This document shows positions 1 to 11,415 of a DNA stretch of 64,000 nt, piece by piece. Source of the DNA: Chlorokybus atmophyticus (Eukaryota; Streptophyta; Chlorokybophyceae; Chlorokybales; Chlorokybaceae). The stretch covers positions 18,534-82,533 of the forward strand of contig RHPI01003578.1 of the NCBI GenBank assembly GCA_009103225.1. Direction: 5' to 3'. The translations under genes were made by a program, and so were the position numbers. The notes beneath the pieces were generated by a model. That model searched no databases and had not been told where the DNA came from. It was given only the letters and a program-made list of their open reading frames with translations. Numbering within the stretch: position 1 is the stretch's first letter; each line of letters begins with the position of its first letter.

Positions 1-70
<70 letters not shown>

Positions 71-76
71 CGCGCG
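1..76. repeat. (CT)n then (CG)n microsatellite
   Basis: A pure CT dinucleotide tract fills bases 1-54 and passes directly into a CG tract up to base 76. The left end of the tract lies outside the window. The alternating CG part could adopt Z-DNA, but nothing else marks a function. Confidence 0.97.
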
Positions 77-241
77 AAAGTGACTACATGAATGTGTGTG
101 TACAATCACTCGCGCGCATGCATGCACTATACACATGAGCATGTACACGCATACACCACATTGTGTGATTTCGCGTGTTTTAACATAAAATAATGAAGTT
201 ACGCTGTGACATGCTACGCTAATTATTTAAAATCATAATAT

Positions 242-291
242 GCGTATATATATATATATATATGTGTATATATATATATATGTGTATATAT

Positions 292-325
<34 letters not shown>

Positions 326-327
326 AC
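242..327. repeat. (TA)n microsatellite with TGTA interruptions
   Basis: About 85 bases of TA repeats broken at intervals by TGTG. It lies between the CT/CG tract and the first LTR fragment. The stretch 77-379 has no gene that I can see. Confidence 0.95.
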
Positions 328-379
328 ACAGCTTGCCATGCAAGCTAGTGACATGTAGCTTCACAATCAACATGCAAGC

Positions 380-748
380 TGTTGAGAACTAGTGATGCGC
401 CTAGCGTGTGTGTATTTGCCTCTTGCATACAAGTGTGCTGACACTAAGGACAAGTGCAGCAAGCACGCCAACTATAGAGACAATGTGCGATCCATTGTAT
501 TAAGCAATGCAGTGTCTTATATACTATGCTACTAAGCACTAGTCAACTCTAGTCAACTCTGGTCAAAGTCAACACTAGGCGACACTAGTCAATGGTCAAA
601 GTCAATGGTCAAAGTCAAAGTTGATCATAGTTGACCATAACTGCCGTAACTCCCTTAACTCCCGTAACTATAAAGGTTAAGCTGATTGTACCAACTACAT
701 GTAGGCGCCGCATATACATGTACTTTCAACAAGCTATAACATCTAACA
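380..748 (-). mobile_element. Copia-type LTR, family A, reverse orientation
   Basis: The segment runs from TGTTGAGAACTAGTG to ATCTAACA on the + strand, so it starts TG and ends CA on both strands. It matches LTRs at 18212-18580, 21361-21738, 23271-23621 and 25168-25547. On the minus strand the LTR is preceded by a purine-rich tract (CGCGTGGGAG just right of 748), the normal polypurine tract before a 3' LTR. Inside are runs of the motif GTCAA / CAAAGTCAA and an ATATAAGACACTG-type TATA region. It is a 3' LTR with only about 90 bases of its element left (749-842). Confidence 0.85.
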
Positions 749-842
749 CTCCCACGCGAGCAGCTTGACCTTGAACTCCAAATTCTTCTCGCAAGCTTAC
801 CCACATTAACTTACTCCATTGAACACTCCCACGGATGTATTT

Positions 843-911
843 TGTTGAAGATTAAGCATATGAGGTTTGCTAGTATAGTCTAGGCGCATACATGCACACT
901 AGTTCTTAACA
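843..911 (+). mobile_element. 69-bp miniature LTR, family B, with primer-site-like flank
   Basis: This starts TGTTGAAGATTAAGC, ends CTAGTTCTTAACA and is followed by TTATGGGCCCACAC, the sequence found just 3' of the other family LTRs and so the likely tRNA primer site. An almost identical 69-bp copy is at 18662-18730. The longer relative at 15492-15901 (-) has the same two ends with about 340 extra bases between them, so this is an internally deleted LTR. The next 90 bases match the leader after 18730. After about base 1000 the match stops. Confidence 0.7.
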
Positions 912-1000
912 GCTTATGGGCCCACACATGCTTAAAGTGTAAGTGTGTTGTGGTCGTGTAGGAAGTTGGGGTTGCTTAAGGGGAGTAGGTTGCGGGCAAA

Positions 1001-1798
1001 GCGTTGGATGTGATGATATGTACCCGCCAACTGCCCAGCGACGGCTCTTCACTGTCACATACATGTATGAGCAGCAGCTGGCAGACACATACTACCGCGG
1101 CGGTCAAAAAATGGCAACAAGACGGCCCTGGATCGATGGATTTCAGAGGGCCTTAATAGAATGTTAGGGCGTGCTTTGAAACGGCGCAACGCAATGAGGG
1201 AAGAGGCAATGGATCCTAGCATGGCTGATTACTGAAAGAAACTCTCAACACCCTGCCACCTTACACACTGGCAAATGCTGTTTTGTGGGTGTTGAATCTG
1301 GCTCAGCATTGCGCTGCATACGCCCCAGCTAAAAAAGCTCGCGAAATGGGGGGCGACTTTGAGTGAGCTCAAAGTAGCTCTGGCTCAGCTCGCCGCGCAA
1401 TAAGGCAGTCATTCTCCGATCCGTCTACCCCTCCGACCTCTTCAATATGCGGCTCCTGCCAGTAACACCTAAAGAGGTCGCAATGCGGCAAAGCTTCGAG
1501 CACTCCGTCAATAGGTATGATGTCTCGCCATACGGGCAGTGGAAGCCATCATCGCCGAGGGGGGCACACCCACGACGGAACGTGCCCTGCATTAGCAGTT
1601 TTTTGACCGCCTAAAATAGCGCTCGCAAGATGCAACCTGGCCTCAAGCATGGCCTTCACCGACCAATGTGACAATGTGGGCACAATAGACTCACAACGCC
1701 ATCAAATAGAACCCAACCCTTGCTTACTCCGTACGCCTTCTTGCCGGGTGAGGATCACAAACGCCTGAATGACGCAATTCTTAAACATGTGCACGCGC
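1001..1798 (+). pseudogene. Decayed coding-like sequence, unassigned (interrupted by Gypsy 1)
   Basis: Short open stretches in different + frames are separated by stops. The best, at about 1730-1798, continues in frame after the Gypsy insertion at 5630-5700 and then meets a stop. I do not recognise the product. The pieces suggest an old coding sequence, perhaps from another transposon, that was already broken or broke after the insertion. No promoter or RNA gene is visible here. Confidence 0.3.
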
Positions 1799-2324
1799 TG
1801 TAACGGGAGCAATAATAATAGGGGTATTATTGCTACCTGAATAACACATTTTGTATGAATAAGTATTTAAATATGCTTATTTATACCTCTTTTCTACGGT
1901 TCCTCGCTTATTAAAGGCTATGATGCTTTATCATAGCTTAAATAAGTCCCAATGGGTGTAGAACCGCTTATTCAAGCCTATTTAGTGTCACATTCGATAT
2001 AATGTGATCACTATCTCGTTAGGTACCTTATGATAGGTATCTTTGGATAGGTACCTTATCGATAGGTACCTTATCTGAGCTGTGATTGGCTCACGCTAGA
2101 TTTCCTAACTACCCTATCTGTAGGGTCGATATCTAGTTGTGAGTTAATTATCGAGAGTTATATAGTTGATATACTCTTGATATAAAAGGTCACATCAATC
2201 TGATGTGGGGACTTTCAGTTATCTGCTCAGTGGCGGCCACGCCGCTGAAAGGCTTGTCATAGGCGGTGTGGGTATTGGGGTAGAGGATTGAAGGGGCATC
2301 ACCGGCGACGGTGGTGCTGTTACA
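1799..2324 (+). repeat. 5' LTR of Gypsy 1
   Basis: A 526-bp LTR with TG...CA ends. It contains a cluster of GGTACCTTAT / ATAAGGTACC repeats at about 2020-2070 and an ATATAAAAGG TATA-like box near 2180, a good promoter candidate. It is followed after one base by the primer site at about 2326-2340. Confidence 0.95.
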
Positions 2325-3260
2325 TTGGTATCGGAGCGCTGGGGGGTGACGTGGGTACTTATAGGGGGCGGCGACCTGCTTTCGGCCAATCAGAAGCGTC
2401 GGCGGCGGCCTCCTATTCGTCCACGCAGCCCAAGCTTCAAGTTCGCTTCCCTGCGCTACCTCCACGTTGAAGCCACCTATCAAAGAGGCGGCCTCTCCAC
2501 GTTGAGGTACCATCACACGTCGGTGACTTGCCTGCTTGCCTGCTTGTCAGCTGCTTGCCAGGTGCTTGCCAAGTGCACGTGTGTACTTTCATGCACATCA
2601 CACAGTGGCTTGCCAGTGCACTATCATTGCTTGCAGTAATTGCCTGTCATTGCATGCGGTGATTGCGGCTTGCTAGTGTGCCATCACTGTTTGTCACACT
2701 TAGTGCACTGTCATTGCTTGCAGTGATTGCCTGTCATTGCATGCGGTGATTGCTTGTCATTGTGCTTGCCAGTGCATGTCACAGTTAGTCACCGTGCGGC
2801 TTGCCTGTTGCATGCCTGTGGCTTGCCTGTTGCATGCCTGTGACGTACCTGTGACCTGCCAGCGGCTTTGCCGGGTCGTTTGACCCGGGTCCGTAAGTTT
2901 CAAACCAAACTGTTCCCAAACCCTCCCCCTCTGGCTTCGGCCTGGAGATCGGGACTTGGTTAGGACAGTTGTGGGGAGGTTCTAGGACAATCTGTTCCCA
3001 AACCCTGTTAGTCTGAAACCCTCCCCCTCTGGCTTCGGCCTGGAGATTGGGACTTGGTTGAGGACAACACAGGGTTAGGACATTCTGGTCCCACTCAGAC
3101 TTGTTCTGTTTGGTGACACTCCAGATCCAACCTTTCCTATTTTGGGACTGGTTTGGACTCTGTTTGGGACTTTTACAACTTGGGGTCATTTTGATCCTCT
3201 CGTTAAACCTGGTCCATTGGTGAGGTTCTCACCATCCCATTCTGCCTGTTTTGCAGGCAA
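2325..3260 (+). other. Gypsy 1 leader with internal repeats
   Basis: This non-coding leader holds the primer binding site, then a stretch full of TGCTTGCC / GCTTGCCTG repeats (about 2522-2860). A duplicated block of about 48 bases follows (2918-2964 and 3016-3064) containing CCCTCCCCCTCTGGCTTCGG. ORFs here are short and look accidental. The repeats may belong to a packaging or internal translation signal, but that is a guess. Confidence 0.7.
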
Positions 3261-4950
3261 ATGGAAGAAAACTCGGTGCCCACCTCAAAAGGGGAGAGCT
3301 CAGAAAAAGAGCAACTTTCCCGTGAGGAGGAATTTCCATCCATGGAAGATATTCCGAATCCGGATGATGCACCTGATGAGTCTCAAGCTGCTAAAGCTGC
3401 GGAAGCTTCAGTGGATGATAGATCACCTTCTATATTCCCTGAGTTTTCTATTCGCACGACACAGCAGGACTTGCTGCAGCATTTCCTTAGCACCTATGAT
3501 CAGGACCCTCGTGAGGCAATTGTCTCATTCGTGAACTTTCTCTTCCTATTGGCAGAAAAAGTTTCAAAGCTCACCACCTTTATGGGGCGAGATTGGGAGG
3601 GGCAGATGGGTGAAGGCAAACGTGTTCTGAATATGATCGAGCGTCTGCAGCGTGCTGACGGTGGTCCACCTGTTCAAGCACTTGCTCGTCCTGCCGAGTT
3701 TGTTCCCAACAAGCAAGCGGCCATCTTCGACTGGCTTGTGAAGTTGCGACACTATGTCAACTCCCTTCACATTTCTGAGGAGGGGAAATTGCGTGTAGCT
3801 GAGTTGCTGATCCCAAACGATGCTTTGGCAGAATGGTACCGCCGTAAGCAACGGGATACCAACCTCGGGCGGGAAGTAAATCAGTTGTGCTTTTTCATGG
3901 AGCAGCGATATGGTGGCGCAGATCCTGCCCAGGTTGCTCGCAACCAGCTGCACAACCTGCGTCAGAACGGGCGTCCGGTTCAGCAGTATATCCAGGATTT
4001 TCAGTCGTTTGTCAGCAAGATCAATGCTGGCAAACTACCTATCAGTGATGCTGATCAGCTGGATATGTTCAGGCGTGAACTTGTCACAGATCGTGATCCT
4101 CGTTTTGTCTCCAAGTTTTGGCGAGAAGTCTGTGAATTGTTGGGGGTAACAAAGCATGTCGACTGCTTTCCACCCGCAAACGGACGGTCAAACTGAGCGA
4201 GCAAATCAAATACTGGAAGAAATGCTTCGCCACTATGTGGCTCCTAATCATGCTGATTGGGACAGGTACTTGCCAATGGCAGAGTTCGCTGTGATCAACG
4301 CGTGGCAAGAAAGTGTAAAGGAAACCCCATTTTTCTTAAATTATGGGATTCGCCCAAACACACCAGCGTCATTGCGTGTACCTCGCAATGCCCTGACTGT
4401 GCCAGCGGCAAAGGAATTTGCCACTAATATGCAAGAAAATTTGGCTCGAGCCAAGCTGTGTCTGTCAGAAGCACAGGACAGACAAAAAGCTTATGCTGAT
4501 ACACATCAAAAAATGGCCACTTTCGATGTCAGCGATAAAGTTTTGCTTAATGCAAAAAACATAACCATCAAAGGTACGGGTGCTCGCAAGTTGCTGCCCC
4601 GATGGTTAGGTCCTTTCTCTAGCATTGATAGAGTTGGTACGCACGCTTATCGACTGCAATTGCCCCCAAGTGTGCGTATACACAACGTGTTTCATGTAAA
4701 CTTGTTGAAACCTTACCGCTCAGACGGTAGAACACAGCCTCCACCACCGCCAATTGAGGTGGACAGCGAGCTCGAATACGAGGTGGAAGCTATATTGAAC
4801 CATAAGCTAAATGGTCGAGGACGCGCAACTCGCTATTTGGTGAAATGGAAAGGGTATGGCCCGGAACATAACAGTTGGGAGCCCGACAGGCATCTTACGC
4901 ACTGCCGCGAGTTGCTTCGAGCTTATTGGGATTCATGTCCTGTCCCATAA
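3261..4950 (+). pseudogene. Gypsy 1 gag-integrase-chromodomain fusion
   Basis: An ATG at 3261 opens an acidic, retrotransposon gag-like protein (capsid homology about residues 130-270, e.g. AEWYRR and MEQRYGGADPA). At about 4085 gag runs directly into integrase (VTDRDPRF), so everything between was deleted. A one-base slip at about 4150 closes this frame at 4196, and integrase continues in the next frame to 4950 (MSTAFHPQTDGQTERANQ). Of the catalytic triad only the second Asp and the Glu remain. The C terminus is a chromodomain at about 4762-4930 (YLVKWKGYGPEHNSWEP), which in chromoviruses directs insertion to marked chromatin. The protein cannot reverse transcribe or integrate alone. Confidence 0.9.
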
Positions 4951-5098
4951 ACTGTGGGCTTGGTTTTTATGACAGACTGGCAGTGCAGTTTCATTACCAC
5001 CCTGTCATTTCCTGCTATCTCACTGGTTACAATTACTCGAAATCAAGCCTGATCAACTTGAGTTCAACGAGGACGTTGAAAACCTAAGTGGGGGGGAA

Positions 5099-5624
5099 TG
5101 TAACGGGAGCAATAATAATAGGGGTATTATTGCTACCTGAATAACACATTTTGTATGAATAAGTATTTAAATATGCTTATTTATACCTCTTTTCTACGGT
5201 TCCTCGCTTATTACAGGCTATGATGCTTTATCATAGCTTAAATAAGTCCCAATGGGTGTAGAACCGCTTATTCAAGCCTATTTAGTGTCACATTCAATAT
5301 AATGTGATCACTATCTCGTTAGGTACCTTACGATAGGTATCTTTGGATAGGTACCTTATCGATAGGTACCTTATCTGAGCTGTGATTGGCTCACGCTAGA
5401 TTTCCTAACTACCCTATCTGTAGGGTCGATATCTAGTTGTGAGTTAATTATCGAGAGTTATATAGTTGATATACTCTTGATATAAAAGGTCACATCAATC
5501 TGATGTGGGGACTTTCAGTTCTCTGCTCAGTGGCGGCCACGCCGCTGAAAGGCTTGTCATAGGCGGTGTGGGTATTGGGGTAGAGGATTGAAGGGGCATC
5601 ACCGGCGACGGTGGTGCTGTTACA
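5099..5624 (+). repeat. 3' LTR of Gypsy 1
   Basis: Matches the 5' LTR across its whole 526 bases, with four substitutions that I can see. It is preceded by the G-rich polypurine tract and followed by the second CGCGC target duplication. Confidence 0.95.
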
Positions 5625-5629
5625 CGCGC

Positions 5630-6627
5630 TCCCACATGATACACATGGTCCCTATGAATATCAAGTTGTCTCCACAACAATTGATGCGGCTTGGCATCGG
5701 AAACGCATATGAAGATCGAGTCCTTTCATTGCATTTTGTCCACGAGTGGAAGGTTCTCAGCCAAAACGGCGCGGCGTCATAATGCAAGTGGTAATCAATT
5801 TCTCAATTCTTTGGCCGCAGTAGTTTGAGTGCCCGGTCCTACAATATCCGGGCCAAACGCAACATATGACTAAGTACCACGGTAAGGGAAAATGCCCCAG
5901 CCTAGATTACGGCAAGTTATACACCGCGCGTTATTAAAGTTGTTTGTCTCTAATGACATGCGGTGCTGAAAGGCACTGCGCTAAAGGCAAGGGCATTTTT
6001 TGGCAGCTTTAATGCGGTAAATGGCTAGTGAATGATGACCGCGGCATTGGTTTAAATTGTTTCAATTGCTGGCTGTATTAAGTCGGCGATTTTTCGATCA
6101 ATGAGGGCCAGTAATATTGCCCCCTGCGTGGCACGCTGTGGACCTGGTAAATTGCCATATATGACATCTCTGGTTATAAAAAGAAAGGCAATGAGACTCA
6201 GGATCTTCCGCTCCTAAATAAAATGCAATGTTTGGGACAATCTTCAGGGCATGCATTGGCGTTAAAGCCATGGGTACGAGCCCAATAATCTTCTTTTGTC
6301 TGCCGGATTGCTGATTAGCCACACCAGCTAATCGAGGGGTGGTGGACTACAACATGGCAACAGTGTCACCTCTCACACCAGCTTACGATTTCAACGCGTC
6401 AGCTTTAAAAGCCGGGCGTGAAGGCACGCGCTCTCAAGCGCGCACATTCACGCAGGAAGCGCAGCGCTGCGCCGCACTCAGCCCCCTGCGTGCGAGTCGC
6501 ACGCCACCGGCGTATGCATCACCTTTTCCGAAACTGCTTGCTCCCAGCCAGGTATTGAAAATCCGTTACACTCCCCGCCGCAAACATATGTGCATAACAG
6601 GCGCATATGCGCAAATAATGATGGAAC
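5630..6627. other. No recognisable gene
   Basis: The first 70 bases continue the decayed coding sequence left of Gypsy 1. The rest holds only short ORFs without family signals, including a 100-codon one at 6339-6641 of low-complexity composition that I do not trust. Confidence 0.5.
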
Positions 6628-6965
6628 TCATGCATATCTAGTGGTTGCGTAACACGCTCCGACCTCGTGTTCAGGTGAGGGGGGGGCACACAGGGTAAGC
6701 TCACAGTTGNAAGGCTCGTCGCATTGTGGACTTTTTGACAGACCCACTTTCTCGTCAGTACATGGACGCCCTTCGCTGTTCGCCAAACTAGTGGCCGCCA
6801 CGACCTGCTGAGGGCTTATGGCAATAGGCACGCAATTGCCCCGTCTCCCCACAGTTGTAACAGATGCGGGCATCGCGCTGGCCCCCCGTAGATGCGGCCT
6901 GAGACTGCATATGAGCGGTCTTGTAACTGGGATGCCCCGCACCAGATGCATAAGAGCCAGAGTAG

Positions 6966-6999
<34 letters not shown>

Positions 7000-7680
7000 A
7001 CTGGCCCCGCCCCTTGTTGGGAGTGTAGGTCGCCTTTAGCTTGGGCTCGGGCTGCGCCGCAGCTGTTTCCTTGATTGCCTTCTTAAGGCGCTTTGCCTTT
7101 GCATTGTGCGTAGCTAGAGGGTCTCTCGTGAGCTCCTCCACCACCTTCCAGCTATGCTTGTTGGCCACTCCCACATGGTGGAACTGCGTGCACACCTCGT
7201 CCAATGCTAGTGCACAGAGCACATGTGAGCAACACTGATTGCGGGAATTCATGCATAGGCTCAGAGTCATTAAGTTTAACGCCAGGCGCACCCGCATTGA
7301 CACACCATCTCTCACATGCAAATGTAATTGCAAACCTGTTGTGCCTTTTACCTTGCTATGAATAGTCATAATGTGAATACAGAGGTGGACATGCAAGGGT
7401 GTTAAGTGCGGGCCCTCCCCCACCTACCGGACATGGGGGGAGGAGGGATGCGGAACAATGTATGTATATGGATGCCTCTACGTAGATGACAAGCCCGCAC
7501 CTTCATAAGGCGGATGATGCACGCATGTGCATGTTTGCATGAGTAAAGTCCGCACCCTCATGCGTGTCCTACATGTGTGCTCGTGCAAATGGCCATGCTC
7601 AACAAAGAATGAGCCACCTTTCATGTTCTCTTTGCGGCCTTTGGCAAAGTGGGGATCCTTGGCGAGGTGAGACACACTGA
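6628..7680 (-). pseudogene. gag fragment of a DIRS/Kangaroo-like element
   Basis: Reading right to left, this matches the gag of the element at 26.9-28.5 kb: first the ENMKGG segment (about 7640-7660), then a less conserved, perhaps intronic stretch, then a basic AKAKRLKKAIKE region and a zinc knuckle near 6840. The knuckle reads CYNCGETGQLRAYC, so the zinc-binding His is Leu; the other copy keeps His. A 32-base G run (6967-6998) expands a proline tract. There is an ambiguous base at 6710. The N-terminal part is cut off at about 7680 and no RT follows, so this is a broken copy. Confidence 0.75.
6967..6998. repeat. 32-base homopolymer G
   Basis: An uninterrupted run of 32 G. On the coding (minus) strand it is poly-C and encodes polyproline in the gag fragment; the related copy at 28.3 kb has only a few bases here. 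It could form G-quadruplex structure, and its exact length may be a sequencing error. Confidence 0.9.
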
Positions 7681-7689
7681 ATGACGTCT

Positions 7690-8372
7690 ACGGACCATAA
7701 ATGGTTCGTACCTCTGGACCGGGATTTTCCCCTGCTAAGTGAAATTGGTGGACCATATATGGTCGGACTGTCAATAACCATCGGCCCATGCATAGTCCAA
7801 ACCTCACGTGCACGGTCCCATGTGTGTTTGGGGTCGCACCATGTATGGTGACCTGCTTGTATGAGTTTGCAAGGACCATGTATAGTGCAATGCCCCCTAG
7901 CGCAGAAGACTTGGCATGGTTTGTTACTTCCACATGTCTGATGATTGACATTCGCACCATGCACGGTCCATGGATACCGACCAGAAGTCTTTGTTTAAAC
8001 TGACAAATTTCAGACCATGCATGGTGCGCTGCCCTCCTGGCTCAGTGAACCATTTATGGTGCCAGTTTGATCGACAGTCGCACCATGCACGGTCCATGGA
8101 TACGGACGTTGTCGTGCATATATGGTCCACAAGCGGTACTATGCATGGTCCTAACAGACAACGCACCATACAAGGTCTTATTGACAATCGCACCATGCAT
8201 GGTCTGTCATGATGTCGCAGCCATTGAAGCCATGCATGGTCTACAAGCGGCACCATGTCTGGTCCTAACAAACAACGCACCATGGTCTGATTGACATTCG
8301 CACCATGCATGGTCTGTCATAATGTCACAGCCATTGAATCCATGCATGGTCATAGCATTGGTGCCTGCACCG
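7690..8372. repeat. Array of CCATGCATGG-type palindromes
   Basis: More than 20 imperfect copies of a 14-16 base palindrome, consensus about RCACCATGCATGGTCY, are spread over 680 bases at 20-70 base spacing. Clear copies are near 7751, 7836, 7951, 8012, 8079, 8137, 8190, 8231, 8301 and 8340. The right half also contains a longer duplicated unit of about 110 bases (8189-8250 and 8300-8360). The CATGCATG core equals the RY motif that plant B3 proteins bind, but the resemblance may be chance. No protein is credibly encoded here. Confidence 0.85.
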
Positions 8373-8568
8373 TGCCCGGTGCATACGATCCGACACGCAT
8401 GCAATTCACAGAAATGTTGTAATAGACTGTGAAACAATAGCCCATCAGTGTCAAGCAAGTGAGATTGTGGCTACAGTCTCCTACATGCACTTCAAGCTGC
8501 GTTACAGGAGGTAACAGGAGCAGCTAACAACATCAGTCTGTTATGTTGCCAGCACCTTCGCCTGGAAG

Positions 8569-11415
8569 CTAGACTTGTGCTCTCCCTGGTTGATTCGGCC
8601 CCAATGTGAAGACACTCGCGACAGCCTTGTTCAACAGCATCTCTTGCAAACACTCAGCGCGTGCTTGTTGAGCTCTGCATAACAACTGTACTGTCACGTG
8701 CTTACACAAACAGTAACTTGACCATAGCATAGGAAACCACCCACTAATGAGGATGACGAGGGCTGTCGCATCCACTGCCTCTTGAGTCGGAATGGCTTTC
8801 TGTTCTTTGCCTCGCTTAAAAGCCCTGCAGTGTACAAAAACATCACTCTTAAAAACCAGCAAAGGTGTTGACATACACACGTGCAAGTGACACGCCAACA
8901 ACATCAACACAAGAGCATGACTGCTACTGCCGCCATAGCATCCGCACACATGCTACATCGTGACCTCTTATCTTCATTGCAACAAGTCTGGGCTTTATAC
9001 CCCGCCAGTCTCTACACACGTCTACATTGGCAAGCACCGCGTGCGCTATACTCAACCGATTGCTGTTCTGTAAGCTACGCTGTCTAGCTTACAACTAGAT
9101 TTTTTGCAACAAGCTAAGCCACGTCTGCTAAGCTTACGCATCCACGAAGCTACGCGATTTCTCCCAAGGCTCTACCAAGCAGCCTGGTCCGGAGTCCGTC
9201 ATGACTCGACCGTCTTGCTAAGTCTGGAGTCCACGCGCTTCTTCCTGGTACCTTCGACCTTCGACTCCTGTATGAAGGGCAAGCTGACCGGATACAAGCA
9301 TCACCCATGTAATACCTTCAACAAAAGGACTGTCGTTAACTTGCTGCAGTGAAGTATGCATACCTGGTAGTTTGCAATTGGATCCCCGCTCGCACCCTCC
9401 CTGAACATCTTTGTAGCACACCAACCACTTTTTCCTGGCAGCAAAGCTGACAATAGCTCTTAAGATCAGCTCGTGTTGCACACGCTCCATTCGGTCGGGG
9501 TCATTGAATGCCAGTTGGTGACCATTGTGGAACAGCGTGTGCTCGATGTGGTGGTAGTACTCATACATGTCCATTGCCTCCTCTCTGGTGGGGGCGTCGG
9601 GCTTGGCGTTGCACACAATCCCCGTTGCAATTCGCAAGTCCATGGCGGCGGAATTTTCATCTTCACAGTCAGAGATTGCCCCAGCAACCTGCATAGAATC
9701 CGGAGTGGTCAGTGCAGTCCATTGGCAACTGTCAATATCATTCATAGTCTGCGATGCGTTGATGACTGTCAATAACTGCAACATGTAATGCAACTGTCAC
9801 GGCGTGATCAATGGCTGCATTGGCGGCTGTTCATCACGTAACAGCAGCCTAACAACAGCCCTTATTAACCTCTGTGTCTGTGCTATGCCTGGTTGCGGGC
9901 GTAGGCAGCCGGTCCTTGATGCAACCCGGCACCGCAATGCGCTCATTGTTAGCGCATGCCTCACAGGGGCAATGCCTCCGCTGGCCCAGAACATCACGGG
10001 CCACTCCATCTCCCTGCTCTGCATGTTGTTGTGTTTTAACATAAGAAATGCTCATGCACTACACCATACAGTCACAGCAGGAGCATGTGCATATCCACAT
10101 CAAGCAATGTGTCTCCAGAGTACGCCCACCATGGCAGCTGCTTATCGGCATGCCATAGAGAAAATGCCTTTCTTTCACAGGTAGTTGAACGGCAAGGTTG
10201 CCATCCTCACTTCTCTTTGCCATCCACTGGTTAACAGAGACTAGATACGTGCGCATCAATTGGTGTGGCTCGCATACGGAATCGATGGTGGCGACGCCAA
10301 CAACTACTGCGTTATTGCAAATGTCGAACACCTAATCTTTAGCATATCCGTCCGCACCCCTGTCGTGACACGGACAGTAACATTAAGAGTAGCAGGCACC
10401 ATGTGTTAAGCCAATATGCATGGAGGCAGCAGCTCAGCAAAACAGTACAACAGGACCGACAGTCGACCGCACACAGCACCATGGTTGCTTACCTCTCTTT
10501 TAGCCAAGTGGCCCGGAACTGAACATTTGTGAGAGGAGGAGCTGTTAAAGGCGCCAGCGTGACCACCTGCTGGTTGGCCCTTATGTCCCTCCCAAGACAA
10601 AATGTCATACCCCAGCCAGCTCCAGCTTGAGCAGCGCGGCCACCTTGTGCAGCTTCCCTGTCGCTGGCACGCCTTTGCTTCTTGGCCTCATTGCGTTCTT
10701 GGACGCTCTTCCCGGTACCACTACCGCGCTTCGCGCCAATGGAGTACTGCAGCACCAGTACATGGTGCTTGATTTGTGCTGCAACACAAGCAGATAAGAG
10801 TACAGCAAAGTACCAATGGCAATGACTATCAACGTCAAGACAGCTCCAATACAGCAATTTCAGCTGTTGGAAGATGGCATCTAGCAGAACACAGCCTCAA
10901 AAACAGCATATCGCAACTGGTCACTGAATCAACAAGCACAAACACAGCAACCAGGGCAAGGACCGTCAACGGCAAGACAGCTAAGCAGACAATGAGTGAA
11001 CTGAAAGCTGAACGACATGCTCAAAAGCTCACTTCAACACAGCTGAATTCAAGTTCCTGTCAAACAGCAGATGTCACCAAGAAAGCAGCTCACCTGTTGT
11101 CCACGTGAGCGTGTGGTTTGCGTCAAAGACCAGTGGAAGTGACTGCTGCAAAACCACCTCACATACTTCGTCGAGCTCCTGCCGGTGCTTGGCATTCATC
11201 TTGAAGTCCTTGCCCTTCATACCTTGAGGTAGTGGCCACTTGCTTAATATCTCCTTTTTCAGCTTCTCCAGGTTGACTATCAGCGTTGTGCACATATGCT
11301 TATACACCTTCTTCATCAAGAACTCCTGGCCTGTCATCAGGCCCAGCAAATGGTTGCCCTTGGTCCTGAAGCAATCAGCTGCAGCAGGCAGTTGGCTGCC
11401 CTCCCCAGTAGCCAT
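8569..11415 (-). CDS. Unassigned multi-exon gene X
   Basis: I do not recognise the product. The exons seem real. Exon 1 runs from ATG at 11415 to 11094 (donor GTGAGC). Exon 2 is 10778-10493 (acceptor TTGCAG, donor GTAAGC) and joins exon 1 in frame; it is Lys/Arg-rich, then Ala/Gly-rich. A later exon, 9688-9364 (acceptor ATGCAG, donor GTATGC), is acidic with many charged residues and a Cys cluster (CYKDVQGGC, then C five residues on) faintly like a CCCH finger. A last exon ends at about 8570. The exons between 10492 and 9689, and the reading frame after 9364, are not resolved, so the model may hold a frameshift. A solo LTR lies inside one intron (8866-9323). It starts about 730 bases from the divergent gene Y. 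Confidence 0.45.
8866..9323 (-). mobile_element. Solo LTR, family C, with target duplication
   Basis: On the minus strand it starts TGTTGAAGGTATTACATG and ends GTATGTCAACA. A perfect 5-bp duplication AAAGG flanks it (8861-8865 and 9324-9328). There is no interior, so it is a solo LTR left by recombination between two LTRs. A GTATAAAG TATA-like box lies near 8995. The same LTR, also solo and with its own duplication, is at 34078-34504. It falls entirely between a splice donor at 9363 and an acceptor at about 8830, so it sits in an intron of gene X. Confidence 0.92.

Larger units (their letters stand above)
1799..5624 (+). mobile_element. Ty3/Gypsy chromovirus 1, internally deleted, with intact ends
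   Basis: Two 526-bp LTRs (1799-2324 and 5099-5624) start TGTAACGGG and end TGCTGTTACA; I count four differences between them. The 5-bp target duplication CGCGC is perfect (1794-1798 and 5625-5629). Next to the 5' LTR is a tRNA-iMet-like primer site, TGGTATCGGAGCGC; a G-rich polypurine tract (AAGTGGGGGGGAA) precedes the 3' LTR. The interior keeps gag joined to the end of integrase plus a chromodomain; zinc knuckle, protease, reverse transcriptase, RNase H and the integrase N terminus are missing. Close LTR identity points to a fairly recent insertion, which would have needed proteins supplied by a related element. Confidence 0.95.

Noticed and set aside
6339..6641. 100-codon ORF as a gene
   Set aside because: No family signal, no splice or promoter context, and composition like surrounding non-coding sequence.
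7690..8372. CRISPR array
   Set aside because: Repeats are short, variable palindromes with irregular spacing in a eukaryotic setting, and no cas genes occur.
9473..9788. Plus-strand ORFs over gene X
   Set aside because: They are antisense shadows of the minus-strand exon 9688-9364, which has proper splice sites at both ends.
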